A stretch of 64,000 nucleotides of DNA from Saliterribacillus persicus (GTDB lineage: Bacteria; Bacillota; Bacilli; Bacillales; Amphibacillaceae). The notes beneath the pieces were generated by a model. The model saw only the letters and a list, made by a program, of their open reading frames with translations, searched no databases and had not been told where the DNA came from. The position numbers were made by a program, and so were the translations under genes. Each line of letters begins with the position of its first letter. Within the stretch, counting starts at the first letter, position 1. Where the stretch lies: positions 1 through 64,000 of the forward strand of contig NZ_QPJJ01000001.1 of the NCBI RefSeq assembly GCF_003337485.1, written 5' to 3'. Positions 46,572-57,624 of the stretch are shown here, piece by piece.

Positions 46572-46589
46572 GACCTCCCTAAGGAGGCC
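46572..46589 (-). terminator. Terminator of prkA
   Basis: Stem GACCTCC/GGAGG(C)C with CTAA loop and TTTTTATA on the minus strand, next to the stop codon. Confidence 0.8.
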
Positions 46590-46594
46590 AATTG

Positions 46595-48490
46595 TTATCT
46601 ATTTAACAAACTACCTACATATTTTAATAAATCATTTGCTGAAGCTGCATTATATCCATACTCATCAATAAGCGTCGCAATCACTTCATTCATTTTCTTT
46701 AATTGTCTCTCGTCAGGAGTTTTAGTAGAGGTCGTTATTTTCACAACATCCTTTAGATCGGCAAATAACTTTTTCTGAATCGCCTCTTGCAAGCGCTCAT
46801 GGGACTTGTAATCAAATTTTTTTCCTTTTCTAGCATAAGCAGATATTCGAATCAGAATCTCTTCACGGAAGGTTCGTTTTGCATTTTCTGAAATGCCAAT
46901 TTGCTCTTCAATAGAACGCATCAGTTTTTCATCTTCCTTCATTTCTTCTCCGGTTAATGGATCGTGTAATTTTGTCTGATTGCAATAAGCTTCTACATTA
47001 TCCAAGTAATTATCTAACAGAGTTTTAGCGGACTCTTCATAGGAGTAAACAAAAGCTTTTTGCACTTCTTTCTTTGCTAAGGTATCATATTCTTTTCGAG
47101 CAATGGAAATATAATCAAGATAATTTTCTTTTTGTTTTTCTGATATAGATGGATGACTATCTAAGCCATCTTTTAAAGAGCGTAGCACATCCAATGCGTT
47201 AATAGACTGCATTTCCTTTTTTATAATGGTAGAGGAAATACGATTAATCACATATCGCGGATCAATTCCACTCATCCCTTCGTCAGAAAACTCTTTCTTC
47301 AACTCCGCGGCGTCTACATTATTATAACCTTCTACATTCTGACCATTATACAAATACAACTTTTTTAACAAACCAATGTTTGCCTGCTTAGGCTCTTTTA
47401 ACCTTGTTAACAAACTGAATATCGCAGCAATTCTTAGCGTATGCGGAGCAATGTGAACGTCTTTTATATCACTTTCTGAAATCATCTTCTGATAGATTCT
47501 TTCTTCTTCGTCTAACTTTAAATTGTATGGAACAGGCATAACTATCATACGCGAATGCAGTGCCTCGTTCTTCTTATTTGAAATAAATGCTCGATATTCC
47601 GCTTCATTTGTATGAGCTACAATCATTTCGTCCGCTGAAATGAGGGCGAACCTACCAGCCTTAAAGTTTCCTTCTTGTGTTAAAGATAATAAATGCCATA
47701 AAAATTTTTCATCACATTTTAACATTTCCTGAAATTCCATTATCCCTCTATTCGCCTTGTTTAGTTCCCCATCAAAACGATAAGCACGTGGATCAGATTC
47801 AGATCCATACGTGGCAATGGTAGAAAAGTCGATCGAACCAGTTAAATCAGCTATATCCTGTGATTTTGGATCGGAAGGACTGAATGTACCAATACCAACT
47901 CGCTTATCCTCAGAAAAAAAGATCCGCTCCACTTTTACATCTTCAATTTTTCCATGGTAGTCTTTTTCTAATTTCATCGTATTTAACGGTGATAATGAGC
48001 CCTCAATTTTTATTCCATAATCCTGATAAAAGTCATCTCTAAGATTTTCTGGAATTAGGTGCAGAGGGTTTTCATACATCGGGCAACCCTTAATTGCATA
48101 CACAGCTCCTTGATCTGTTAGCGTATATCTTTCTAAGCCCCGCTTTAATAAAGAGACAAAAGTGGATTTCCCTCCACTTACTGGCCCCATTAGCAGTAAT
48201 ATTCGTTTTTTTACATCGAGCCTTTTGGCGGCAGGATGAAAATACTCTTCTACAATTCGCTCAATAGCTTCTTCTAATCCAAACAATTCATCTTTAAAAA
48301 AATTATATCGTTTCCCTGATTCTAGCTCTTCCACTCCCTCGTCACGAATCATCTTATAAATTCTCGAATGCGCAGATTGTGCTAAATAAGGGTGTTCCTT
48401 CACCAGTTCTAAATAATCTAGAAATGTCCCTTCCCATTTTAATTTATTTTGCTCTAAGCGATCCTGATGTAATTTCTCCATAAAATTCAT
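46595..48490 (-). CDS. prkA: PrkA serine protein kinase / AAA+ protein
   Basis: A 631-residue protein, exactly the usual PrkA length. AAA+ domain with Walker A GPVSGGKS (102-109) and a C-terminal region that resembles protein kinases. PrkA in B. subtilis is sporulation-linked, was described as a Ser kinase, and later as an ATP-dependent protease acting on a sporulation regulator. The reading frame opens at a GTG (48505) within the ribosome site. GGGAGGACGAGAA fits the ATG at 48490. Transcribed alone; yhbH is separated by odhAB. Confidence 0.93.
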   Translation of the reverse strand: MNFMEKLHQDRLEQNKLKWEGTFLDYLELVKEHPYLAQSAHSRIYKMIRDEGVEELESGKRYNFFKDELFGLEEAIERIVEEYFHPAAKRLDVKKRILLLMGPVSGGKSTFVSLLKRGLERYTLTDQGAVYAIKGCPMYENPLHLIPENLRDDFYQDYGIKIEGSLSPLNTMKLEKDYHGKIEDVKVERIFFSEDKRVGIGTFSPSDPKSQDIADLTGSIDFSTIATYGSESDPRAYRFDGELNKANRGIMEFQEMLKCDEKFLWHLLSLTQEGNFKAGRFALISADEMIVAHTNEAEYRAFISNKKNEALHSRMIVMPVPYNLKLDEEERIYQKMISESDIKDVHIAPHTLRIAAIFSLLTRLKEPKQANIGLLKKLYLYNGQNVEGYNNVDAAELKKEFSDEGMSGIDPRYVINRISSTIIKKEMQSINALDVLRSLKDGLDSHPSISEKQKENYLDYISIARKEYDTLAKKEVQKAFVYSYEESAKTLLDNYLDNVEAYCNQTKLHDPLTGEEMKEDEKLMRSIEEQIGISENAKRTFREEILIRISAYARKGKKFDYKSHERLQEAIQKKLFADLKDVVKITTSTKTPDERQLKKMNEVIATLIDEYGYNAASANDLLKYVGSLLNR

Positions 48491-48618
48491 TTCTCGTCCT
48501 CCCACTTATTTCACGCTTCTATATTCGCGAGATGGATAAACACAGTTTCTATAATCTATGTAGGAATCTAAAAAAAATGATTTTTAAGCACAAACAGGTG
48601 TTAGAAAATAATTCATGA

Positions 48619-48647
48619 TTCACAAAGCATAGGAGATTCGTTATAAT
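48619..48647 (+). promoter_or_regulatory. Promoter of the 26-residue peptide gene
   Basis: TTCACA (48619-48624), 17-base spacer, TATAAT (48642-48647), about 54 bases ahead of the start codon. Confidence 0.65.
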
Positions 48648-48700
48648 AGGGGCATATGACTCAAAAGCTAGCTTGTCTATTCACAAAAGGAGGATGACAA

Positions 48701-48781
48701 ATGGGCGTAGCATTAGTAATAGGGGTTAGCATCACCTTCTTAGTTGCCATTTTCGCAGCAGGGTATGACGCTAAACAATAA
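48701..48781 (+). CDS. 26-residue membrane peptide
   Basis: Starts MGVALVIGVSITFLVAIF and ends with the short polar tail AGYDAKQ. AAAGGAGGATGACAA gives a near-ideal ribosome site 7 bases from the ATG. A sigma-A promoter lies upstream and a terminator begins 12 bases after the stop, so the transcription unit is self-contained. The single hydrophobic helix without charges suggests an inner-membrane micropeptide. It does not match SpoVM or CydS as I know them. Function unknown. It is too short for ordinary gene callers. Confidence 0.75.
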   Translation: MGVALVIGVSITFLVAIFAAGYDAKQ

Positions 48782-48792
48782 TGTTAAAAGAT

Positions 48793-48822
48793 CGAACCTT
48801 CGTAGGATGGTTCGGTTTTTTT
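48793..48822 (+). terminator. Terminator of the 26-residue peptide gene
   Basis: Stem CGAACC/GGTTCG with a 10-base loop, then GTTTTTTT. Confidence 0.8.
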
Positions 48823-48920
48823 ATGCATTATAATAAAAGTATTCTAAATTGATCTTGAATATATAATTGCTAAACTGGAATCCTAAAAGATTTAAAAAAA
48901 GTAAAGTTCACAAAAATAGA

Positions 48921-48940
48921 GCGCTCCTCTATAGAAGCGC
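48921..48940 (-). terminator. Terminator of malL
   Basis: Imperfect stem GCGCTCCT/AGAAGCGC with TATTTTTG on the minus strand. Confidence 0.65.
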
Positions 48941-48950
48941 CCCAGTAATA

Positions 48951-50630
48951 TTATTTTTTAAAATACACTCTCGTTTCATATGGTGATAAAACTATTTCTT
49001 TTTCATTATTGACATCTAATTCTGTATTGCTAATCAATAGCTCACTATTCACTATTTCAAATGATTTAGCAGGTAACGAATAGTGTTGTTTTGAGGATGT
49101 GAAATTACTGATAACAAGCATCTGTTGATTATTTAGCTCCCTTGTATACACAAATAATGCATCATTGTCTTTTTCAAGCATATTAAACTTACCATCTACA
49201 ACAATATCATGCGTTTTTCTCAAAGTAATAAGCTTTCGGTAATAATGAAAAATGGAATTTTCATCCTCAATTGCAGCCTCTGCATTAATTTTTTTATAAT
49301 TAGAATTAACGCTGATCCAAGGATCCCCTGTAGTAAAACCTGCTTGAGATGACTCGTTCCATTGCATTGGTGTTCTTGCATTATCACGAGATTTTGTATG
49401 AATGGCTTGCATTAACTTGTCCTCGCTCCAGCCATCCGCTTTTTTCTCGTTATACATATTTAATGTTTCAATATCACGATAATCCTTAATAGAATCAAAG
49501 GCAACATTGGTCATCCCTATTTCTTCCCCTTGATAAATGTAAGGTGTTCCTTTCATAAAATGAAGCGTGGTTGCCAACATTTTCGCGGATTTCTCACGAT
49601 ACTCACCATCATCACCAAAGCGAGAAACTACTCTTGGTTGATCATGGTTATTCCAATACAAACTATTCCACCCTTTTTCTTCTAGGGCAACTTGCCACTT
49701 ATTTAATATCTCTTTTAATTCAATCAATGAAAAATCTTTTAAATCCCACTTACCGTCTTCACCTGCATCAATATCCATATGCTCAAAATGAAAAACCATA
49801 TCCAGCTCTTTTCGTTCTTGATCAGTATATAATACTCCTTCTTCAGGCGTCGCACCTGGCATTTCACCGACAGTCATAATATCATAATTCTTTAACACCT
49901 CCTGATGCATTTCTTGTAAATAATCATGAATTTTAGGACCATTCATAAAGTACTTTGCACCAGAAGCATAAGATGAACCTTTTTTACTTTCTCCATCAGG
50001 TAACCGACTGTCCTTTGATATGAAATTAATAACATCCATTCGGAAACCGTCGATCCCCTTATCGAGCCACCAAGACATCATTTTGTATATTTCTTTTCGT
50101 AATTTCGGGTTTTCCCAGTTTAAGTCAGGTTGCTTTTTCGAAAAAAGATGGAGAAAATATTCATCTGTTTCTGCTTGATAACGCCATGCAGAACCACCAA
50201 AAACAGACTCCCAGTTGTTTGGTTCCAGATTATTTTTACCAGGTCTAAAGAAATAGTAATTACGGCACTTATTTTCTTTTGATTTTGAAGCCTCCACAAA
50301 CCATTCATGTTCGTCTGACGTATGATTTACAACTAAGTCCATGATTAATTTCAGATCCCGTTTATGCATTTCCGCTAATAATGTCTCCCATTCTTCCATC
50401 GTTCCAAATTCGTCCATAATTGCTTGATAATTTGAGATATCATAACCATTATCATCATTTGGTGAATCGTATACAGGAGAAAGCCAAATCACGTCTATCC
50501 CTAAATATTTTAAATAATCTAGTTTTTCAATAATTCCATTTATATCTCCAATTCCGTCTCCATTGCTATCACGGAAACTTCTTGGATAAATTTGATAAAC
50601 CACACTTTCTTTCCACCATTCTCTTGCCAT
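48951..50630 (-). CDS. malL: Oligo-1,6-glucosidase / alpha-glucosidase
   Basis: A 559-residue cytosolic GH13 enzyme that releases glucose from isomaltose-type and short malto-oligosaccharides. Catalytic residues are D199 (GFRMDVINF), E256 (VGEMPG) and D330 (WNNHDQPR). Region I is DLVVNHTSD. Val at position 200 after the nucleophile is typical of alpha-1,6-active members (Thr in maltases), from studies of yeast isomaltase. It lies 12 bases after nplT-B, so both are in one operon divergent from mdxE-B. GGAGGAGAGAAT precedes the ATG. Confidence 0.93.
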   Translation of the reverse strand: MAREWWKESVVYQIYPRSFRDSNGDGIGDINGIIEKLDYLKYLGIDVIWLSPVYDSPNDDNGYDISNYQAIMDEFGTMEEWETLLAEMHKRDLKLIMDLVVNHTSDEHEWFVEASKSKENKCRNYYFFRPGKNNLEPNNWESVFGGSAWRYQAETDEYFLHLFSKKQPDLNWENPKLRKEIYKMMSWWLDKGIDGFRMDVINFISKDSRLPDGESKKGSSYASGAKYFMNGPKIHDYLQEMHQEVLKNYDIMTVGEMPGATPEEGVLYTDQERKELDMVFHFEHMDIDAGEDGKWDLKDFSLIELKEILNKWQVALEEKGWNSLYWNNHDQPRVVSRFGDDGEYREKSAKMLATTLHFMKGTPYIYQGEEIGMTNVAFDSIKDYRDIETLNMYNEKKADGWSEDKLMQAIHTKSRDNARTPMQWNESSQAGFTTGDPWISVNSNYKKINAEAAIEDENSIFHYYRKLITLRKTHDIVVDGKFNMLEKDNDALFVYTRELNNQQMLVISNFTSSKQHYSLPAKSFEIVNSELLISNTELDVNNEKEIVLSPYETRVYFKK

Positions 50631-50642
50631 AATTCTCTCCTC

Positions 50643-52415
<1,773 letters not shown>

Positions 52416-52433
52416 TTAGTTCATGCAACCAGT

Positions 52434-52449
52434 GAACAAACGATTGCGC
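52434..52449. promoter_or_regulatory. LacI-type operator downstream of the nplT-B promoter
   Basis: GAACAAACGATTGCGC, sharing CAANCGNTTGCGC with the sites of module A. It lies about 80 bases after the -10 of the nplT-B promoter and 30 bases before the start codon, a roadblock position. Confidence 0.55.
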
Positions 52450-52526
52450 AACTAATTAGTGATTTTCTTCTAATAAACATCTCTTATGCCGGGATATCTA
52501 TTTATTCTTTGCAACATCTTTTATAT

Positions 52527-52564
52527 AGTATAGCAAAAAATGATTTTAACTGTAAGCGTTATAA
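52527..52564 (-). promoter_or_regulatory. nplT-B/malL promoter with overlapping cre-like site
   Basis: Minus strand TTACAG (52555-52550), 17-base spacer, TATACT (52532-52527). The plus strand reads TGTAAGCGTTATAA (52551-52564), which matches the cre consensus TGWAANCGNTNWCA at all but one position and overlaps the -35. CcpA-mediated glucose repression is likely. Confidence 0.65.
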
Positions 52565-52624
52565 AAGTTTTTATTACAATATTCAAATTTAAATAAAGCT
52601 TTTTATAAAAAATAAAATTAATGG

Positions 52625-52683
52625 TTGTCAAAACAGAATCACCTATGTATAATAAAAATCAAGATATGCGCAATCGTTTTCAC
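52625..52683 (+). promoter_or_regulatory. mdxE-B promoter and downstream operator
   Basis: TTGTCA (52625-52630), 17-base spacer, TATAAT (52648-52653), then operator GCGCAATCGTTTTCAC (52668-52683) just after the start point. The half GCGCAATCGTTT is shared with the complement of the nplT-B site. Confidence 0.75.
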
Positions 52684-52726
52684 AAATGATTGTATATCAG
52701 TAATAATCTATTGGGAGGTAAATTAG

Positions 52727-54031
52727 ATGAAGAAATGGTTAGGGTTTTTAGTAGGTATAATGGTCTTAGTAATGTTGCTTGCTGCATGTGGTCCAGATGA
52801 AACAGAAACAAGTGAAGAGAACACAGGTGAAGAAGCTACAGAAGAAAATACAGAAAATGAAACAGAATCAGATATGCCTGAAAAACCTGAAAAATTAAAA
52901 ATATGGGTGAACGCTGAAGAAAAACAAGAAGAAGCGATCAACCAAATCGGAGAAGCTTACACTGCTGAAACTGGTATTGAAATTGAAGCAACTCCAATTG
53001 ATATGTTAGAGCAGGTAGAAAAATTAGACGTAGAAGGTCCTGCAGGTAATGGTCCTGATGTCATTTTTCAACCACATGATAGAATTGGCGATCTAGTATT
53101 ACGTGGCCTTATTGATCCAGTAAACTTAGGCGATCTTGAAGGTGATTATACAGAAGCAGCTCTTAGTGCTGTTACAAACGAAGGTGACATTTGGGGGTAC
53201 CCTGCTGTTACAGAAACATATGCTTTATTCTATAATAGTTCATTAGTAGACGGGGCGCCAGAAACAATGGAAGATTTAATGGCTATTGCTGAGGAACATA
53301 CAAATGCAGGAAATGATGAGTATGGTTTCTTGATGGAAGCGGCAAACTTCTATTTCACATACCCGTTCTTCTCTGGTAACGGAGCATATGTATTTGCGAA
53401 TAACGATGGTGTTTATGACATTGAAGATATTGGTTTAAATAACGAGGGTGCAGTTGAAGGTGGAAAATTAATTCAATCATGGTTTGATAATGGATACATT
53501 CCACAGGATCTAACACCAGATATTATGAACGGTCTATTTAAAGAAGGTAAAGTTGCATCTGTCATTAATGGACCATGGATGGTGAGAGAATATCAAGAAG
53601 CATTAGGTGATGATTTACAAGCAGCGATTTTACCAAAACTTGATAATGGTGAGAATCCAAAATCATTTGTTGGGGTAAAAGCATATCTTCTATCTTATTA
53701 CTCAGACAACAAAGAATGGGCTGAAGATTTTATGGCATTTGTAACGAATTCTGAGAACGCAATGCTTTATTATGATGTTGCTGGTGAAATGCCTGCACGC
53801 AAAGATTCTATTGAAGATCCAGCAATTGCTGATGATCCAATCTACTCTGCATTTGCTGAACAAGCAACGTTTGGTGAACCTATGCCAGGAGTTCCTGCAA
53901 TGCAACAAGTTTGGGATCCTATTAATAATGGTCTATCCTTTATATCTAAAGGTGAACCAGTTGAAGAAGTATTAAATGAAGCTGTACAAACAATTAAAGA
54001 TAATATTGCTGCTTCAGGCGCAACACAGTAA
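52727..54031 (+). CDS. mdxE: Maltodextrin-binding lipoprotein MdxE, copy B
   Basis: A 434-residue SBP family 1 lipoprotein. Signal peptide with lipobox LAAC (Cys 21), a Glu/Thr/Asn-rich linker to about residue 50, then the two lobes (LKIWVNAEEKQEEAINQIG, GPDVIFQPHDRIGDLVLRG, KVASVINGPWMVREYQEALGDD). GGGAGG precedes the ATG. Compared with copy A the hinge and sugar-binding patches are kept, but overall identity is only about 45% by eye. A hairpin terminator follows, before mdxF-B. Confidence 0.94.
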   Translation: MKKWLGFLVGIMVLVMLLAACGPDETETSEENTGEEATEENTENETESDMPEKPEKLKIWVNAEEKQEEAINQIGEAYTAETGIEIEATPIDMLEQVEKLDVEGPAGNGPDVIFQPHDRIGDLVLRGLIDPVNLGDLEGDYTEAALSAVTNEGDIWGYPAVTETYALFYNSSLVDGAPETMEDLMAIAEEHTNAGNDEYGFLMEAANFYFTYPFFSGNGAYVFANNDGVYDIEDIGLNNEGAVEGGKLIQSWFDNGYIPQDLTPDIMNGLFKEGKVASVINGPWMVREYQEALGDDLQAAILPKLDNGENPKSFVGVKAYLLSYYSDNKEWAEDFMAFVTNSENAMLYYDVAGEMPARKDSIEDPAIADDPIYSAFAEQATFGEPMPGVPAMQQVWDPINNGLSFISKGEPVEEVLNEAVQTIKDNIAASGATQ

Positions 54032-54041
54032 TTTTTAAAAT

Positions 54042-54080
54042 GATATATGGAGAGTGAGAAGCTTTCCATATATCTTTTTT
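54042..54080 (+). terminator. Intercistronic terminator between mdxE-B and mdxF-B
   Basis: Perfect stem GATATATGGA/TCCATATATC with a 13-base loop and TTTTTT. Partial termination here would keep binding protein in excess over the permeases. Confidence 0.8.
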
Positions 54081-54099
54081 ATCTAAGGAGGGACATGCG

Positions 54100-55395
54100 G
54101 TGGCAACACAAACAAAAAATAGAAAGTTTGACCTTAAGCAGCCACGCAATATCGCAACACTATTATCCATCATCCCAGGACTTGGCCAAATTTATAATAG
54201 AAGATTTATTAAAGGGATTCTATTACTTGTCGTAACCATATCATTTTTATTAGCTTTTTGGGATTTTATCGACATCGGTATATGGGGAATATTTACATTA
54301 GGCACGATTCCTAGAGATCATCACTCCATTCAATTACTAATCCAAGGGTTAATTTCCGTAATTGTATTAGGATTTGGTTTAGCTATTTACGCTTATAATT
54401 TTATTGATGCACGAAAAGATGCAGAAGCAAGAGCTCAAGGAAAGCCGAATCCAACACTATTACAGGGTGTCCGCGATTTTTATAATAATGGATTTCCTTA
54501 TTTTATGATTTTACCAGGCTTTATTATGCTTTTATTTATTGTAGTACTACCACTTGTTTTTATGGTAGGGTTAGCATTTACCGATTATAATCAATATAAT
54601 GCACCACCTAGAAATCTACTCAATTGGGTTGGGTTTAACAACTTTATTGATCTATTCCAAATAGGGATTTGGAAGGATACATTTTTAAGCGTATTTGCTT
54701 GGACAATTGTTTGGACCGTTGTCGCAACAACACTCCAGATTGTGCTTGGATTATTCTTAGCGTTACTTGTGAATGACAAACGAATTAAGTTCAAGCGTAC
54801 TATCCGTACAGTACTTATTTTACCATGGGCTGTACCAGCGTTTGTTTCTATTCTTATTTTCTCTGCTTTATTTAACCCGACGTTTGGTGCAATTAACAGG
54901 GACATATTAAGTACATTTAATTTAATGATTCCATGGTTGTCTGATCCGTTCTGGGCGAAAGTAGCGCTAATCATGATTCAAACCTGGCTAGGATTTCCTT
55001 TTGTATTCGCCTTGTTTACCGGCGTCTTACAAAGTGTGCCAGCAGACATGTATGAAGCAGCAGACGTTGATGGCGGTACAAGATGGCAGAAGCTAAAATT
55101 CATTACACTGCCACACATTTTGTTTGCAACCGCACCACTACTGATTATGCAATATGCGCAAAACTTTAACAATTTTAATATTATCTATCTATTTAATGAA
55201 GGGTTACCAGCTGTGCGAGGTCAAAATGCTGGTGGAACAGATATTTTAATATCATGGGTTTATAAGCTAACCTTTGAAACAAACAATTATAATATGGCAG
55301 CAGCAATCACCATTATTATGGGTATTATCGTAATGGGCTTTGCCTTTTATCAGTTCAGAAAAACTGCATCATTTAAAGAGGAGGGACGTTACTAA
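54100..55395 (+). CDS. mdxF: Maltodextrin ABC transporter permease MdxF, copy B
   Basis: A 431-residue permease with the same extended N-terminal part as copy A (GLGQIYNRRFIKG, then two extra helices) and the EAA loop YEAADVDGGTRWQKLKFITLPHI. Forms the channel with MdxG-B. GGAGGGACAT precedes the GTG start at 54100. Its stop overlaps the mdxG-B start by one base (TAATG). Confidence 0.94.
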   Translation: MATQTKNRKFDLKQPRNIATLLSIIPGLGQIYNRRFIKGILLLVVTISFLLAFWDFIDIGIWGIFTLGTIPRDHHSIQLLIQGLISVIVLGFGLAIYAYNFIDARKDAEARAQGKPNPTLLQGVRDFYNNGFPYFMILPGFIMLLFIVVLPLVFMVGLAFTDYNQYNAPPRNLLNWVGFNNFIDLFQIGIWKDTFLSVFAWTIVWTVVATTLQIVLGLFLALLVNDKRIKFKRTIRTVLILPWAVPAFVSILIFSALFNPTFGAINRDILSTFNLMIPWLSDPFWAKVALIMIQTWLGFPFVFALFTGVLQSVPADMYEAADVDGGTRWQKLKFITLPHILFATAPLLIMQYAQNFNNFNIIYLFNEGLPAVRGQNAGGTDILISWVYKLTFETNNYNMAAAITIIMGIIVMGFAFYQFRKTASFKEEGRY

Positions 55396-56243
55396 TGGCT
55401 ATGACACAAAAAACAAAATCAAAAATAGAAGTAGCGTTCATTTATTTATTCTTCTTATTTATGTTTATTATTATCGGCTATCCACTGATGTGGACAGTCA
55501 TGATGAGCATTAATCCCGGTACGAATATGTTGGTAACAAAGTTAATTCCAGACACGATAACATTTGAACATTATTTATGGTTATTTACAGATCCGGGAAG
55601 TGACTATTTAATATGGTACAAAAACAGCTTGATCATAGCTGTACTAAACGCACTAGGGTCTGTTGTTATTACATCATTAATCGCCTATGCATTTAGTCGT
55701 TACAAGTTCTTTGGACGTAAGTATGGATTATATTTGTTCCTTTTACTACAAATGTTCCCTGCTTTAATGGGTATGGTTGCCTTGTATATTTTACTAACAA
55801 CCATTGGATTAGTAGATTCCATTTGGGGATTATTATTAATTTATCTAGGTGGACAAATTCCGTTCAATGCATGGCTTGTAAAAGGGTATTATGATACTAT
55901 TCCAAGAGAGCTAGATGAAGCAGCTAAAATTGATGGCGCGGGTCACCTTCGCATCTTTTGGACAATTATGCTTCCATTAGCTAAACCAATTTTGGCTGTA
56001 GTAGCATTATTTAATTTTATGGCACCATTCATGGACTTCTTATTACCAAGAATCGTGCTAACAGATCCTAATAACTATACCTTAGCTTTAGGACTCTATA
56101 ACTTTATTAATGACCAATTCTCCACTAACTTTACGCGATTTGCCGCTGGTTCGATTTTAATTGCGATTCCAATTGCGATTGTATTCTTGCTATTACAACG
56201 TTATTTGATTAGTGGACTTACAGCAGGGGCTACAAAAGGTTAG
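55395..56243 (+). CDS. mdxG: Maltodextrin ABC transporter permease MdxG, copy B
   Basis: A 282-residue permease with about six helices and the EAA loop ELDEAAKIDGAGHLRIFWTIMLPLAKPILA. It ends QRYLISGLTAGATKG. About 70% identical by eye to copy A. The DNA of its last about 60 bases and following terminator has a decayed duplicate upstream of mdxR-A. GAGGAGGGACG precedes the ATG. A terminator separates it from mdxR-B. Confidence 0.94.
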   Translation: MAMTQKTKSKIEVAFIYLFFLFMFIIIGYPLMWTVMMSINPGTNMLVTKLIPDTITFEHYLWLFTDPGSDYLIWYKNSLIIAVLNALGSVVITSLIAYAFSRYKFFGRKYGLYLFLLLQMFPALMGMVALYILLTTIGLVDSIWGLLLIYLGGQIPFNAWLVKGYYDTIPRELDEAAKIDGAGHLRIFWTIMLPLAKPILAVVALFNFMAPFMDFLLPRIVLTDPNNYTLALGLYNFINDQFSTNFTRFAAGSILIAIPIAIVFLLLQRYLISGLTAGATKG

Positions 56244-56250
56244 ATTTATT

Positions 56251-56285
56251 AATAGAGAAAGGCACTCATGCCTTTCTCTATTTCT
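56251..56285 (+). terminator. Terminator of mdxEFG-B
   Basis: Stem AATAGAGAAAGGC/GCCTTTCTCTATT, 6-base loop, tail TCTTAAAA. Confidence 0.75.
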
Positions 56286-56315
56286 TAAAATATCCACTCA
56301 AATCAAACGTGAATG

Positions 56316-56344
56316 TTTTCAATAAAGAACTCATCCCCTATAAT
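56316..56344 (+). promoter_or_regulatory. Promoter of mdxR-B
   Basis: TTTTCA (56316-56321), 17-base spacer, TATAAT (56339-56344). The aligned positions in module A read TTTCCA and TATCAC. Confidence 0.6.
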
Positions 56345-56401
56345 GAAGAATAGATATAAAAATAATTATAAGCTGGGTATTAAATAAAAAGGGTGAAGGT
56401 T

Positions 56402-57430
56402 ATGGCAGTAACAATTAAAGATGTAGCAAAAATAGCAGGAGTGGCACCTTCAACAGTATCAAGAGTAATCGCTGATAATCCTAGAATAAGCATGGATACA
56501 AAAAAACGTGTGCGTAAAGCAATGAAAGATTTAGGTTATCACCCGAATGTAAATGCGCGTAATTTAGCTGTGCGATCTTCTCAAGCAATTGGTGTCATTA
56601 TGCCTTCTTCAGCAGATAAAGCATTGCAAAATCCATTTTTTCCTGAAATATTAAGAGGGATTGGTGCATGTGCTCATGAAACCGAATATTCTCTTTATGT
56701 ATCAACTGGAGGAAATGATCAAGAGGTCTATGAAGAAGTTCAAAGAATGGTACATGGTAACCGTGTGGATGGTATTATTTTACTTTATTCAAGAGTAGCT
56801 GATCCAGTTCAACAATTTCTCATCGATGCAAAATTCCCATTTGTAATTGTGGGTAAGCCTAAGGAACAGGAAAGTGAAATCACTTATGTAGATAATGATA
56901 ATGTTAAAGCAAGCAAGGAACTGACTAATCACTTAATAGCGCTTGGTCATGAACATATCGCTTTTATCGGTGGCTCGTCTGAACTTACGGTAACCACAGA
57001 TCGTCTGCAAGGATATAAAACGGCAATTGAAGCAGCTAAGCTTCCAGCTCCACAAGATTACGTAATCCATGCTGAATTTTTAACTTCTGGTGGAAGAGAT
57101 GCTGTGGAACACCTTTTCGCTTTAGAAGCACCACCAACTGGCCTTGTTATCGCCGATGATTTGATGAGTCTGGGGGTAATAAATACATTAGAAGAAATTG
57201 GCTTGGAATGTCCAGAAGATGTTTCCATCGCAAGTTTTAACAATTTATACTTATCAGAAATTACCACTCCCCCATTGACTACAGTAGACATTCAAATTTA
57301 TATGTTAGGCATGCATGCTACTCGTTGTTTAATTGAAAAAGCAAAAGACAAAGATGAACCTGCTAAACGAATTATCGTTCCATATGAAATTAAATACAGA
57401 CAATCCACACGAAGCTTAAAAGAAGATTAA
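56402..57430 (+). CDS. mdxR: LacI-family maltodextrin regulator, copy B
   Basis: A 342-residue LacI/GalR repressor. HTH TIKDVAKIAGVAPSTVSRVI, hinge NARNLAVRSSQAIGVIMP, sugar-binding core to about 335. AAGGGTGAAGG fits the ATG at 56402 (a GTG at 56393 lies inside the site). It has its own TATAAT promoter between the mdxG-B terminator and its start, so it can be expressed apart from the importer. About 90% identical to copy A, with the differences spread along the protein rather than in the recognition helix. Confidence 0.94.
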   Translation: MAVTIKDVAKIAGVAPSTVSRVIADNPRISMDTKKRVRKAMKDLGYHPNVNARNLAVRSSQAIGVIMPSSADKALQNPFFPEILRGIGACAHETEYSLYVSTGGNDQEVYEEVQRMVHGNRVDGIILLYSRVADPVQQFLIDAKFPFVIVGKPKEQESEITYVDNDNVKASKELTNHLIALGHEHIAFIGGSSELTVTTDRLQGYKTAIEAAKLPAPQDYVIHAEFLTSGGRDAVEHLFALEAPPTGLVIADDLMSLGVINTLEEIGLECPEDVSIASFNNLYLSEITTPPLTTVDIQIYMLGMHATRCLIEKAKDKDEPAKRIIVPYEIKYRQSTRSLKED

Positions 57431-57478
57431 AAATAAAGCATATCCCCTCGTTTTAATAGGGATATGCTTTATTTGTTT
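57431..57478 (+). terminator. Terminator of mdxR-B
   Basis: Stem AAATAAAGCATATCCC/GGGATATGCTTTATTT with a 12-base loop, tail GTTTTA. Confidence 0.8.
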
Positions 57479-57624
57479 TAAGAAAATTAAAAGCTTAAAA
57501 ACCACACCATAATCACCAAATACTAATAGATTGATTTTTCAGCAGAATCCATTAAGCCAAATTATAAATTTGCATCTTTATTCGATTAGGAGATAAATAG
57601 TTTTTTGTAAGCGTGGCTGAGAAA

